Source of the DNA: Ignavibacteria bacterium
GTDB taxonomy: Bacteria > Bacteroidota > Ignavibacteria > Kapaibacteriales > UBA961
Direction of reading: 5' to 3'
DNA: 34,035 nucleotides
Assembly (NCBI GenBank): GCA_947491315.1
Contig: CANLII010000023.1
Coordinates: 1 to 34,035 of the forward strand
Positions 18,461 to 25,617 of the stretch are shown piece after piece; within the stretch, counting starts at the first letter, position 1; every line of letters begins with the position of its first letter. Under the pieces are notes generated by a model. The model did not search any database. It was given only the letters and a program-made list of their open reading frames with translations, and was not told where the DNA came from. The position numbers and the translations under genes were made by a program.

Positions 18461-18497
18461 AAAAAAACCCCAATACCTTTCAGTATCAGGGTTTTAT
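18461..18497 (-). terminator. Terminator between rhodopsin and pntAA
   Basis: On the minus strand, AACCCTGATAC and GTATTGGGGTT pair over 11 positions (nine Watson-Crick, two G-T) around a 6-base loop, followed by a T-run. It lies just after the rhodopsin stop, so most rhodopsin transcripts should end here; some read-through into pntAA is possible. Confidence 0.8.
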
Positions 18498-18518
18498 TAG
18501 ATTACAATAGAGATGTTC

Positions 18519-19247
18519 TTAATCTTCTTTTCTACTCAACATGTAAATCACAAGACCAAATCCGATCTTATTAACGGCATCACCGATATTATACACGATG
18601 TCCATTGAATATTGAGCCGCTTTTGGATCTGCAACCATTTGATTGCCAAACAATCCACCTGTTGTACCAAGGATATATCCCAATGGATAGATCGCCCAAC
18701 CAACAAGCACGAACCAACCAAGATAGCGATTTGCTTGTGCAACTGCTGGTGAAGATGATTTTGCCAATTTGGCAATGTCACCCGCCCATACCAACCATAC
18801 GATATATCCATATCCCACGGATGAAATTGTGCCCCAAATCCAGCTTGATGCGTCTTGTCCATGCAATGCTTCGCCGATATAACCAGTCACCAACATGAAA
18901 ACCGAAGCAATGATCAATTTCCATAAAAGACCAATCGTCGCGCCCGCCTTCTTTGTGATGAGATAAAACTCAACGCACATCAGGGGCACTGTCAATAACC
19001 AATCCACATAACGGAAGAAAGTCGGTGATTCACCGGTTTCCAAATTATAACTGCGCATATAATAATAATGCACGGCAGCTATAAATGTGATAATACCGGA
19101 AACGAGAACAGATGTTCTCCAACGAGCAGGCGTGGTATTTAACTCTAAGAAGAAAAATACCGAAGCAGCCATCATTGCCATTGTGCCGATAAAAAATGTA
19201 AAGGCCACATAATTACCGGGAGCAATCGTAGCTAATTCATGTCCCAT
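18519..19247 (-). CDS. Proteorhodopsin-type light-driven proton pump with antenna-site glycine
   Basis: 242 residues, seven membrane helices. Helix C RYVDWLLTVPLMCVEFYLI (79-97) gives D82 (proton acceptor), T86 and E93 (proton donor), the DTE pattern of outward H+ pumps; H60 (AAVHYYYMR) matches the His paired with the acceptor in green proteorhodopsin. K227 (DAVNKIGFG) is the retinal Schiff-base lysine. Met90 is at the spectral tuning position 105 of proteorhodopsin; Leu/Met there usually gives green absorption, Gln blue. In helix E, SSWIWGTISSVGYGY aligns G139 with Gly156 of xanthorhodopsin (and Phe152 of green proteorhodopsin), the residue that opens a window for a carotenoid antenna. AGAGG lies 6 bases before the ATG. 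Retinal could come from the CrtY-Blh fusion at 22226-24238. Confidence 0.96.
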   Translation of the reverse strand: MGHELATIAPGNYVAFTFFIGTMAMMAASVFFFLELNTTPARWRTSVLVSGIITFIAAVHYYYMRSYNLETGESPTFFRYVDWLLTVPLMCVEFYLITKKAGATIGLLWKLIIASVFMLVTGYIGEALHGQDASSWIWGTISSVGYGYIVWLVWAGDIAKLAKSSSPAVAQANRYLGWFVLVGWAIYPLGYILGTTGGLFGNQMVADPKAAQYSMDIVYNIGDAVNKIGFGLVIYMLSRKED

Positions 19248-19299
19248 ACAATACCTCTTGACAATTTGAAAAAAATTCTCCCAAATGAGGAGCGATATA

Positions 19300-19329
19300 T
19301 CTATAATATGTAAGGATATTTGGTGTTAA
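19300..19329 (-). promoter_or_regulatory. Possible rhodopsin promoter
   Basis: On the minus strand TTAACA (19324-19329) is followed 15 bases later by TATTAT (19303-19308), or 18 bases later by TATAGA (19300-19305), about 55 bases before the rhodopsin start codon. These resemble -35/-10 boxes; the region is AT-rich, so chance matches are likely. Confidence 0.35.
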
Positions 19330-19330
19330 G

Positions 19331-19979
19331 CCAGTATCAGAGAGCGATATCAAATCGTTTGTAACTTACTGAGAAAAATTGATTTCCACAACGCGAAATA
19401 ACTCGAATATTTTATACTTTGTTCCCAAGAAGAACGCTAATTTTAACATGGCGATATTAGCTAAAAATGTCCAATAATAAAAATGACTCAACTCATAAAA
19501 TCTACTTATGTGCTGTAATCTGTGGTACTGATATCTTCATGTACTGAAAAAAGATACTTGGGACTCATTATTTCAGTTGAATGAAACAGTTGTGTTCATT
19601 GTGAGATATGGAGATCATCCAAGATACAAGATTGATATTCATCCAGAAGAATGTAAAGTAGTGCGTGGATTAGGGATTTTAAGGTCCAAGTAATATGAGA
19701 GATTTGGATTAATTTTCGAGGTATTATGTATTTCTTAGAAGCATAATCCGAGATCTTTTTGGATAATTTCCTCAATCAATGCTCCGACAATCACATTTCA
19801 TGGTAGTTTGATTACGATTGTACCTATATAGAAAAGCAGATTTTTCATGATAAAATGCAATCGCTTGGTATTTAAACCGAATACAGTGAATATCCGCATT
19901 TCATGGCTTTGATATCAGACAATCCGAAGATGTGATTATGAAGATGATTATATTTATAAAGCAATATTTGGAATAAGAG
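19331..19979. other. Intergenic, AT-rich, apparently degenerate stretch
   Basis: About 650 bases between the divergent rhodopsin and beta-helix genes with no intact gene on either strand. It contains stop codons in all frames, one start-less open stretch that reads like protein (19532-19693, listed separately) and no hairpin of terminator quality. It may hold promoters for both flanking genes and the remains of a decayed gene. Confidence 0.5.
19532..19693 (+). pseudogene. Possible gene remnant
   Basis: 53 codons are open without an ATG start. The conceptual product contains KKDTWDSLFQLNE, VVFIVRYGDHPRYKIDIH and GLGILRSK, and its amino-acid make-up is that of a normal soluble protein. A stop codon lies just upstream in frame and no ribosome binding site is visible. 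This may be the 3' end of a decayed gene. No family recognised; chance is not excluded. Confidence 0.25.
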
Positions 19980-21407
19980 ATGAAATACTTGTGTATCTAC
20001 ATAATGCTGACTCTTAGCATTGTTATCAATGCTCGTACTCTCGATGTCGGAATCGGCAAGACCTATTCCAATCCTCGTTTGGCATGCTTGGATGCAAAGC
20101 CAGGTGATACGGTGCTCATTCATCCGGGTATGTATCAAGGTGCTTTTTTCATTGAGGATATTGCAGGCACTGCGAATGCTCCAATCGTGATTCGAGGTGT
20201 CCATCGTGATTCCGTTATTTTTCAGGGTGGATCCGAATCCATGCACTTTTCGGAGTGTTCTCATATGATCATTGAGAACTTCACGGTGAATGGTCAGACA
20301 AGCAATGGAATGAATTGCGATGATGGTGGAACATTTGATACCCCAACGCATCATATGGTTTTTAGATATCTGACATTCTCCGGAATGGGAGCAAGCGGTA
20401 ACAATGATCAATTGAAATTATCGGGTCTTGATGACTTCGTGATTGAACATTGCATCTTCGAAAATGGCTCACCAGGCGGAAGTGGTGCGGATATGGTGGG
20501 ATGTCATAAAGGAATATTCAGAAATAATATATTCAGAAAATCAGGTTCGAATTGCATACAGGCAAAAGGTGGAACGCGGTATATCCGCATCGAACAGAAT
20601 TCATTCATCGATGGTGGTCAGCGCGCTTTGAATTTGGGTGGTTCTACTGGACTTGAATTTTTCAGACCGCTCAATGCAACGCATGAAGCGGCTGATTTGA
20701 TGGTCACGGGAAATGTGTTCGTCCGTTCCGTGACACCGATGGCTTATGTGGGTTCCGTGCGTGTGTCCGTCACAAATAATACGATCATCGATCCCGAACG
20801 ATGGGTATTCCGCATCCTACAAGAAACCGTTGATCCCAATCGTTTTGAACCATGTGGAAATAATATCTTTCAGAATAATCTGGTGGTATTTCGTTCGACA
20901 ATTTCCCGCCATGTGAATATCGGCGGTAATACCGCTCCCCAAACATTTCTCCTGAGAAATAATCTATGGTATAATGTCGATAATCCATCTGCATCCAAGC
21001 CACAAGAAGCGCAATTAACGGAATCAAATTCTCTCTATGGAATTGACCCTGAATTGGAATCGTATCAAAATGGTGATTATCGACTGAAGTCCACGAGCCC
21101 GGCAATTGGTAAAGGGTACTCCACGGGTGAAGGAATCAAAGATCATGAAGGAAAACCATTTGCCAATCCTCCTTCCATCGGTGCTTATCAAGCACAAAGC
21201 ATTTCAGGAATAGATGAATTACTCACACAAAAGAACATAGAATATACTCGAACAACCGATGGGATCTGGCTGAATATTTCACACAATCAACTCCCGATGC
21301 AATTTGATGTATTTGATATTCGCGGTGCTTTTGTCAAAACGATTTCAGCTACCGAAACGCGCACATTTATTCCATTGGGGAGATATGAGTTTGTGATGGG
21401 AAGATGA
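19980..21407 (+). CDS. Secreted right-handed parallel beta-helix protein
   Basis: 475 residues with a signal peptide (MKYLCIYIMLTLSIVINA). The opening KPGDTVLIHPGMYQG and APIVIRGVHRDSVIF is typical of PL6/pectate-lyase-like beta-helices. Repeating coils follow with N-x-(I/F) ladders (IIENFTVNG, FVIEHCIFENG, GIFRNNIFRKSG, IRIEQNSFIDGG, LMVTGNVFV, VSVTNNTII, NIFQNNLVVF, FLLRNNLWY) at about 85-345. The stretch DYRLKSTSPAIGKG … PSIGAYQ closes the domain (about 364-400). The last ~70 residues resemble a weak, shortened T9SS tail (DVFDIRGAFVKTIS, RYEFVMGR). A polysaccharide lyase or surface-binding role is possible, but no catalytic residues were assigned. It diverges from rhodopsin. Confidence 0.78.
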   Translation: MKYLCIYIMLTLSIVINARTLDVGIGKTYSNPRLACLDAKPGDTVLIHPGMYQGAFFIEDIAGTANAPIVIRGVHRDSVIFQGGSESMHFSECSHMIIENFTVNGQTSNGMNCDDGGTFDTPTHHMVFRYLTFSGMGASGNNDQLKLSGLDDFVIEHCIFENGSPGGSGADMVGCHKGIFRNNIFRKSGSNCIQAKGGTRYIRIEQNSFIDGGQRALNLGGSTGLEFFRPLNATHEAADLMVTGNVFVRSVTPMAYVGSVRVSVTNNTIIDPERWVFRILQETVDPNRFEPCGNNIFQNNLVVFRSTISRHVNIGGNTAPQTFLLRNNLWYNVDNPSASKPQEAQLTESNSLYGIDPELESYQNGDYRLKSTSPAIGKGYSTGEGIKDHEGKPFANPPSIGAYQAQSISGIDELLTQKNIEYTRTTDGIWLNISHNQLPMQFDVFDIRGAFVKTISATETRTFIPLGRYEFVMGR

Positions 21408-21498
21408 GAAATTACATATGGAATATCAAGTCATTTGCCACTGAAATTCATACCGAATCTAAACATCATCTATACAATCATCTACAAAGTCAATAATT

Positions 21499-21512
21499 TC
21501 TCAGTATTGAGA
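21499..21512. promoter_or_regulatory. Possible operator palindrome before higB
   Basis: TCTCA-GTAT-TGAGA, an inverted repeat with 5-base arms and a 4-base spacer, lies 28 bases before the first possible start of the toxin gene. HigA-type antitoxins repress their own operons through such palindromes; the arms are short, so support is limited. Confidence 0.3.
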
Positions 21513-21582
21513 GAAGGGGGCTTGATTTACTTTTAGGAAAATGTTGTCTGATAATGTAACTTTGTTTTGGGGTTGTATGGCT

Positions 21583-21933
21583 ATGTTCAAGCAACGCGTA
21601 TTGTTTTTCTACGAGGATTACTTTTGGGATGTATTTGAAACTTTAAATCAAGAGTCACAGGAAAAGTTCAATAGAATTTTACGACTAATTTCTACAACTG
21701 AAAATATTTCTAAATCTATATTCAAACATGTGACAGATAGTAGAGGACTATTTGAAATCAGAATTGAGACACTGACTGGTAGATACAGAGTATTTTGCTT
21801 CTTTGATAGGAATAACCGTTTGATTATCATAAATGGATTTTTAAAGAAAAGTGCCAATACACCAAAGAAAGAGTTACAAAAAGCAATGAGAATTAGAAAA
21901 GAGTACTTTACAAATGTTATTGATTCAAACTAA
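21583..21933 (+). CDS. higB: Type II toxin, RelE/HigB (Gp49-like) family
   Basis: The frame is open with an ATG at 21541, but the family normally begins near the internal ATG at 21583 (MFKQRVLFFY), giving 116 residues. The body matches RelE/HigB toxins of the phage-derived Gp49-like type: FKHVTDSRGLFEIRIE (about 47-62), TGRYRVFCFFDRNNRLIIINGFLKKS (long basic beta-hairpin split over about 65-90) and a Lys/Arg-rich C-terminal helix ELQKAMRIRKEYF. Such toxins cleave mRNA on the ribosome. The start of the likely antitoxin gene lies 14 bases downstream, the toxin-first order typical of higBA. Alternative start: 21541, with AGGAAA only four bases upstream. Confidence 0.82.
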   Translation: MFKQRVLFFYEDYFWDVFETLNQESQEKFNRILRLISTTENISKSIFKHVTDSRGLFEIRIETLTGRYRVFCFFDRNNRLIIINGFLKKSANTPKKELQKAMRIRKEYFTNVIDSN

Positions 21934-21947
21934 TCAGGAATTGTACT

Positions 21948-22253
21948 ATGAAAAAGAATCAGAATAAAATGGTTTCCTTTACAGATCATCTCGATAAGTA
22001 TTATGGAAAAAGAGGAGAAAAAAAGAGAGAGGAATTTGAACAAGGTTTTGAAACCTTCAAACTTGGAATCATGATGAAGGATTTGAGAAAGAGCAGGGGA
22101 TTGACTCAAGAACAATTAGCTAGTAAATGCGGTACGACTAAACACTATATCTCAAGAATCGAAAATAATGCAAGCGATATAAGAATTTCAACATTGATCA
22201 GAATTCTGCATGATGGACTTGGTGCTCACTTGCGTTTGAATATCGACCCATAG
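21948..22253 (+). CDS. higA: HigA-like antitoxin, XRE-family helix-turn-helix protein
   Basis: 101 residues. An N-terminal charged, probably helical part (about 1-42, KKREEFEQGFETFKLG) binds the toxin in this family; an XRE helix-turn-helix follows at about 43-95: LRKSRGLTQEQLASKCG, TTKHYISRIEN and ISTLIRILHDGLG. It should neutralise HigB and repress the pair. AGGA precedes the ATG by nine bases. Its 3' end overlaps the 3' end of the convergent crtY-blh gene by 28 bases. Confidence 0.85.
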   Translation: MKKNQNKMVSFTDHLDKYYGKRGEKKREEFEQGFETFKLGIMMKDLRKSRGLTQEQLASKCGTTKHYISRIENNASDIRISTLIRILHDGLGAHLRLNIDP

Positions 22254-24238
22254 AAAGAGTGCATTTCAAGAACATGAGGGAAGCTCAGACATGAAAGAAA
22301 GACAAAGAATAATGGGGCGAATTCATGGATGGCGAGATTCCCGCTAAAGAAGAACAAGGAGAGAATTGCAAATGCTCCTAGAGAAAATGGAGCGGATAAT
22401 TCTAATAATTCCAAGTGTGTTTTGTTCAGCCCTTTCTTTAAATGATTCCATCCGAGAAAACTATGATGAAACACAAAATACACTCCGAATGCCTGTAAGA
22501 GCGGTAAGAATATTCCCATTAATAATGAAGCAGTTGACAATATCGTGCTCTTTCGTGGTTGTATGAACACAGTCAGAATTAGCAACACAATTGATGATTC
22601 CGATAGCAAAGATGATGTCAAAAATCCGGCTGTATCGGGTATTGAGGGAATCGACAAAGCATTGATAATTACATTTGTCTCAGGAATATGCGTGGCAAGT
22701 ATGAATGACAATACGGCAAAACCTCGGAGAAATAGAAGCCATGGATTATGGATATTTTCTTGTTCATATTCCGCCTGACCAAAATGCCACATGGAATAGA
22801 GCAAGAAGATGATGAGTCCAATCAGAGGAGACATAATCCAAATCGCCAACATGATCATTCCCTTCGCCACATAGCCGAGTATAAATAATGCAAGTGATTG
22901 TATAGATCTTTCGCCGATAGACAATACATGATCCATTGCTCCATGCGGAATGCCGATTAATATCATGCCAATGGCAAGTACACTCCAATTGATCCATTCT
23001 AGTTCATACTGCTTGGAAAGAAGAAAAAAGAGAGAAACAATCAATGGAAGAAATCCAAATGCATGTCGGGCAATTCCTGAGAATATATCCTTCACCGCAT
23101 ACTTCATGAATAGTAACTTGGGCAATGCTATGAATATGGAGATATCTTCAAGAAATGGAGTTTTTTCCTCGAGGAATTGTAGCACTATCTTTCTATCAAC
23201 ATATTGAAACAATCGTTCAAATATTTCTTTACCTCGGTGAGGATGTGATTCCAAAATCTTTAATAAGAGTCTATCATAGAAAGAAAACTTTCCGGAGCGA
23301 AGAATCACTCTCTGTTTGAAGTGCTGGGAATGTATTGAATCAACAATATGAATGGCATCCCGCGCCATTTCCTTGAAAGCATATCCTGTACTCGGTTTAA
23401 CTTTTCCGGCACCACTCCCTGTTCTATAGAAAGTTTGTGATATACTTTCCTCTTGTAATGTGCAAGAAGACATCGGGATTATGCCTTGTTCTTCATGTTC
23501 AATAACATATAAACCAAGTTGTTTCTGCTGACAATATCTCGTTAATTGTTCTTGTGCATAGGTATGATCAATTGGACTGGATCCAAAGCGTGTCAATTCG
23601 ATGAGTGCATGAGTTGGAGAGAAAGGAAGTACATAGACAAATTGCGTTGCATTCGATTGATCAACTGAAAAGTCCATCATCGTGAATGTTTCAATATCAA
23701 ATTGTGGCTCTTCAGTTGTGATTCTCCAGCCGAAGAAGGATTGCAATAAAAATGTTTGATGTGATTGCGGAGGATTCCATCGAGGAGGCCTTGAATCAAA
23801 CACATACTTTGTAGTGATTGTATGATTCTGTGTTGTGATGGTCAGGAGAGAATTGGCAGGATTATTTGACACAGTCTCTGCCCGCTCGCGGATGAATTGT
23901 ACATTGCATGTAGAGAGAATGGACCGAAGTTCATCATACAATGTTATGCTAGAAATATGATGATAACTGTATGGCGAGACTGCTCGTGGAGCATCTGCAT
24001 TTATTCCCAATAATTCCCATGAGTGATTAATGAGTGATGCAATACCCAACTCTTCAATTTCTTTTTTCTTTGCCCAAAAGCAGAATGTTTTGTCATTCAA
24101 TAACTTTTCATCCGGATCAATGATCACAAATGAAGCATTATATAACATATCTTGAGCATGCATTTGGCGGATGATGAGGGAATTTGCGGCTCCCAAACCA
24201 ATAAAGACATAATCTACTATGTGTTCAGATTCTTGCAT
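22226..24238 (-). CDS. Lycopene beta-cyclase / beta-carotene 15,15'-dioxygenase fusion (CrtY-Blh)
   Basis: 670 residues, two enzymes in one chain. Residues about 1-385 are a CrtY-type lycopene cyclase: dinucleotide-binding start YVFIGLGAANSL (10-21), LNDKTFCFW, VFDSRPP (about 146), FVYVLPFSPTHALIELTRF (about 200-218), EEQGIIPMS and GSGAGKVKPSTGYAFKEM (about 275-292). Residues about 390-670 are a Brp/Blh-type membrane dioxygenase with about seven helices and all the His motifs expected for iron: GIPHGAMDH (about 428), WHFGQAE (about 482), FHHSFLGWNH (about 590) and FPHVLEMH (about 650). Together they convert lycopene to beta-carotene and cleave it to two retinals for the rhodopsin at 18519-19247. 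Separate crtY and blh genes are the usual state. Frame is open throughout with no internal stop. No crtE, crtB or crtI is in the window. Confidence 0.95.
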   Translation of the reverse strand: MQESEHIVDYVFIGLGAANSLIIRQMHAQDMLYNASFVIIDPDEKLLNDKTFCFWAKKKEIEELGIASLINHSWELLGINADAPRAVSPYSYHHISSITLYDELRSILSTCNVQFIRERAETVSNNPANSLLTITTQNHTITTKYVFDSRPPRWNPPQSHQTFLLQSFFGWRITTEEPQFDIETFTMMDFSVDQSNATQFVYVLPFSPTHALIELTRFGSSPIDHTYAQEQLTRYCQQKQLGLYVIEHEEQGIIPMSSCTLQEESISQTFYRTGSGAGKVKPSTGYAFKEMARDAIHIVDSIHSQHFKQRVILRSGKFSFYDRLLLKILESHPHRGKEIFERLFQYVDRKIVLQFLEEKTPFLEDISIFIALPKLLFMKYAVKDIFSGIARHAFGFLPLIVSLFFLLSKQYELEWINWSVLAIGMILIGIPHGAMDHVLSIGERSIQSLALFILGYVAKGMIMLAIWIMSPLIGLIIFLLYSMWHFGQAEYEQENIHNPWLLFLRGFAVLSFILATHIPETNVIINALSIPSIPDTAGFLTSSLLSESSIVLLILTVFIQPRKSTILSTASLLMGIFLPLLQAFGVYFVFHHSFLGWNHLKKGLNKTHLELLELSAPFSLGAFAILSLFFFSGNLAIHEFAPLFFVFLSCLSFPHVLEMHSFYGSIFKRK

Positions 24239-24321
24239 ACTAAAATTACATAGAAATGTGATAATAACAGAGTGATTTCACTATTTTTACTTATTGTTTA
24301 TTAGGATAATTATCAGTACAA

Positions 24322-25617
24322 ATGCAAAAACAACAACTCCGGTTCTTTGATATTACCATGATGGTCATTTCACTTGTGATTGGCATGGGTATATTTCGTG
24401 CTCCTTCTACCGTTGCTCAAAGAGCTGGTAGTGAGTTAATCTATTATGTCGCATGGATCACCGGTGGATTGATCGCTCTTTGTGGTGCCATTGGTTTTGC
24501 TGAAATCGGTAAGCGGATGCCTGTAAGCGGTGCATATTATTCGATTTTCTCAAAAGCATATTCTCCGACATTGGCTTTTGCGATCAATATCATCGTTCTT
24601 GTTTCTCATTCGGCATCAATTGCGGGCGTTGCAATCATTGGTGCGGAATATGTAATGCCATATGCAATGGGTATGCCAAGCACTATTATTGCATCGGTAT
24701 TCATTATTGTATTATATGGACTCAATCTTCTTGGTCTGCGGACAAGTGCCACTGTACAAAATATCTTGATGGGTATCAAATTACTCATGCTTGGTGCAAT
24801 TATTTCGGCATTGGGAATTTTGCCACCCACAGAAACAGTGACTGCCATACAATCACATTCTGGCGGAATATGGGAATCCTTCGGTCTTGCACTTATCGCT
24901 GTTTCATTCACCTATGGCGGATATCAACAAACAATCAATTTTGGTGGTGAGGTAAAAGACAATGGAAAGATGTTACCAAGAGCAATCATACTGGGAGTCT
25001 TGATCATTGTTGGAATATATCTTCTTGCAAATCTTGCTTATGTGCAAGTGATTGGTTTCAATGAATTGGCACAATCCAAATTCATTGCCGCAATGATGAT
25101 GGATAAATTATTCGGAAGCACCGCTGCAATGATCGTGAGTATGGTCATCGTGATTTCGGTATTCGGCTATGTGAATATATCCATGCTGTCAAACCCACGA
25201 GTGATATCTGCAATGGGAAAGGATGGAGTATTGCCAAAAGTCTTTGCTCAAGCAGATGAGAGAAAAGGTGTGAGTGTTTCTGCATTGACTGTTTTCACTG
25301 CCATCAGTTTGATCAGCGTATATGCGGGAGAATCATTTGAGAAAATTCTGAATTATACAATCTTCATAGATAGCATAGGGCTCGGCGTGGGTATGGCCAC
25401 TTTGTATAGACTCAAAGGCGAGAAATTATCTTTGTTCAGTCATATAGCTGCATTGATATTCATTTCAGCATGTTTGTTTACCGGAGTCAATATTTTTCTC
25501 TTTGACACAAATGCCGGGATTTATGGAAGCATGCTCTTTGCATGTGTTTTATTGTTGGGATATTTCATCACAAAAAAGAAGAAATCTCAACATGATTCAT
25601 CTTCGAATGACGAATAA
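24322..25617 (+). CDS. APC-family amino acid permease
   Basis: 431 residues with about 12 membrane helices and a basic tail (KKKKSQHD). The first helix carries the APC substrate-binding signature G-M-G-I-F (MMVISLVIGMGIFRAPSTVA, about 12-31), followed by GFAEIGKRMPVSGAYYSIF (about 59-77), a conserved block of the L-type/basic amino acid transporter branch. Helix 6 contains FTYGGYQQTINFGGEVKD, the second substrate-contact segment. It probably moves amino acids across the inner membrane; the exact substrate cannot be read. It diverges from crtY-blh over 83 bases, and its 3' end overlaps the convergent sulfatase gene by 21 bases. Confidence 0.92.
   Translation: MQKQQLRFFDITMMVISLVIGMGIFRAPSTVAQRAGSELIYYVAWITGGLIALCGAIGFAEIGKRMPVSGAYYSIFSKAYSPTLAFAINIIVLVSHSASIAGVAIIGAEYVMPYAMGMPSTIIASVFIIVLYGLNLLGLRTSATVQNILMGIKLLMLGAIISALGILPPTETVTAIQSHSGGIWESFGLALIAVSFTYGGYQQTINFGGEVKDNGKMLPRAIILGVLIIVGIYLLANLAYVQVIGFNELAQSKFIAAMMMDKLFGSTAAMIVSMVIVISVFGYVNISMLSNPRVISAMGKDGVLPKVFAQADERKGVSVSALTVFTAISLISVYAGESFEKILNYTIFIDSIGLGVGMATLYRLKGEKLSLFSHIAALIFISACLFTGVNIFLFDTNAGIYGSMLFACVLLLGYFITKKKKSQHDSSSNDE

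Noticed and set aside
18519-19247. Sodium-pumping (NDQ) or chloride-pumping (NTQ) rhodopsin
   Set aside because: Helix C residues are D82, T86 and E93 (DTE), the proton-pump pattern, and not N/D/Q or N/T/Q.
21541-21582. Upstream ATG for the toxin
   Set aside because: Residues MLSDNVTLFWGCMA are not part of the usual RelE/HigB fold, and the internal ATG matches the family start. Not excluded.
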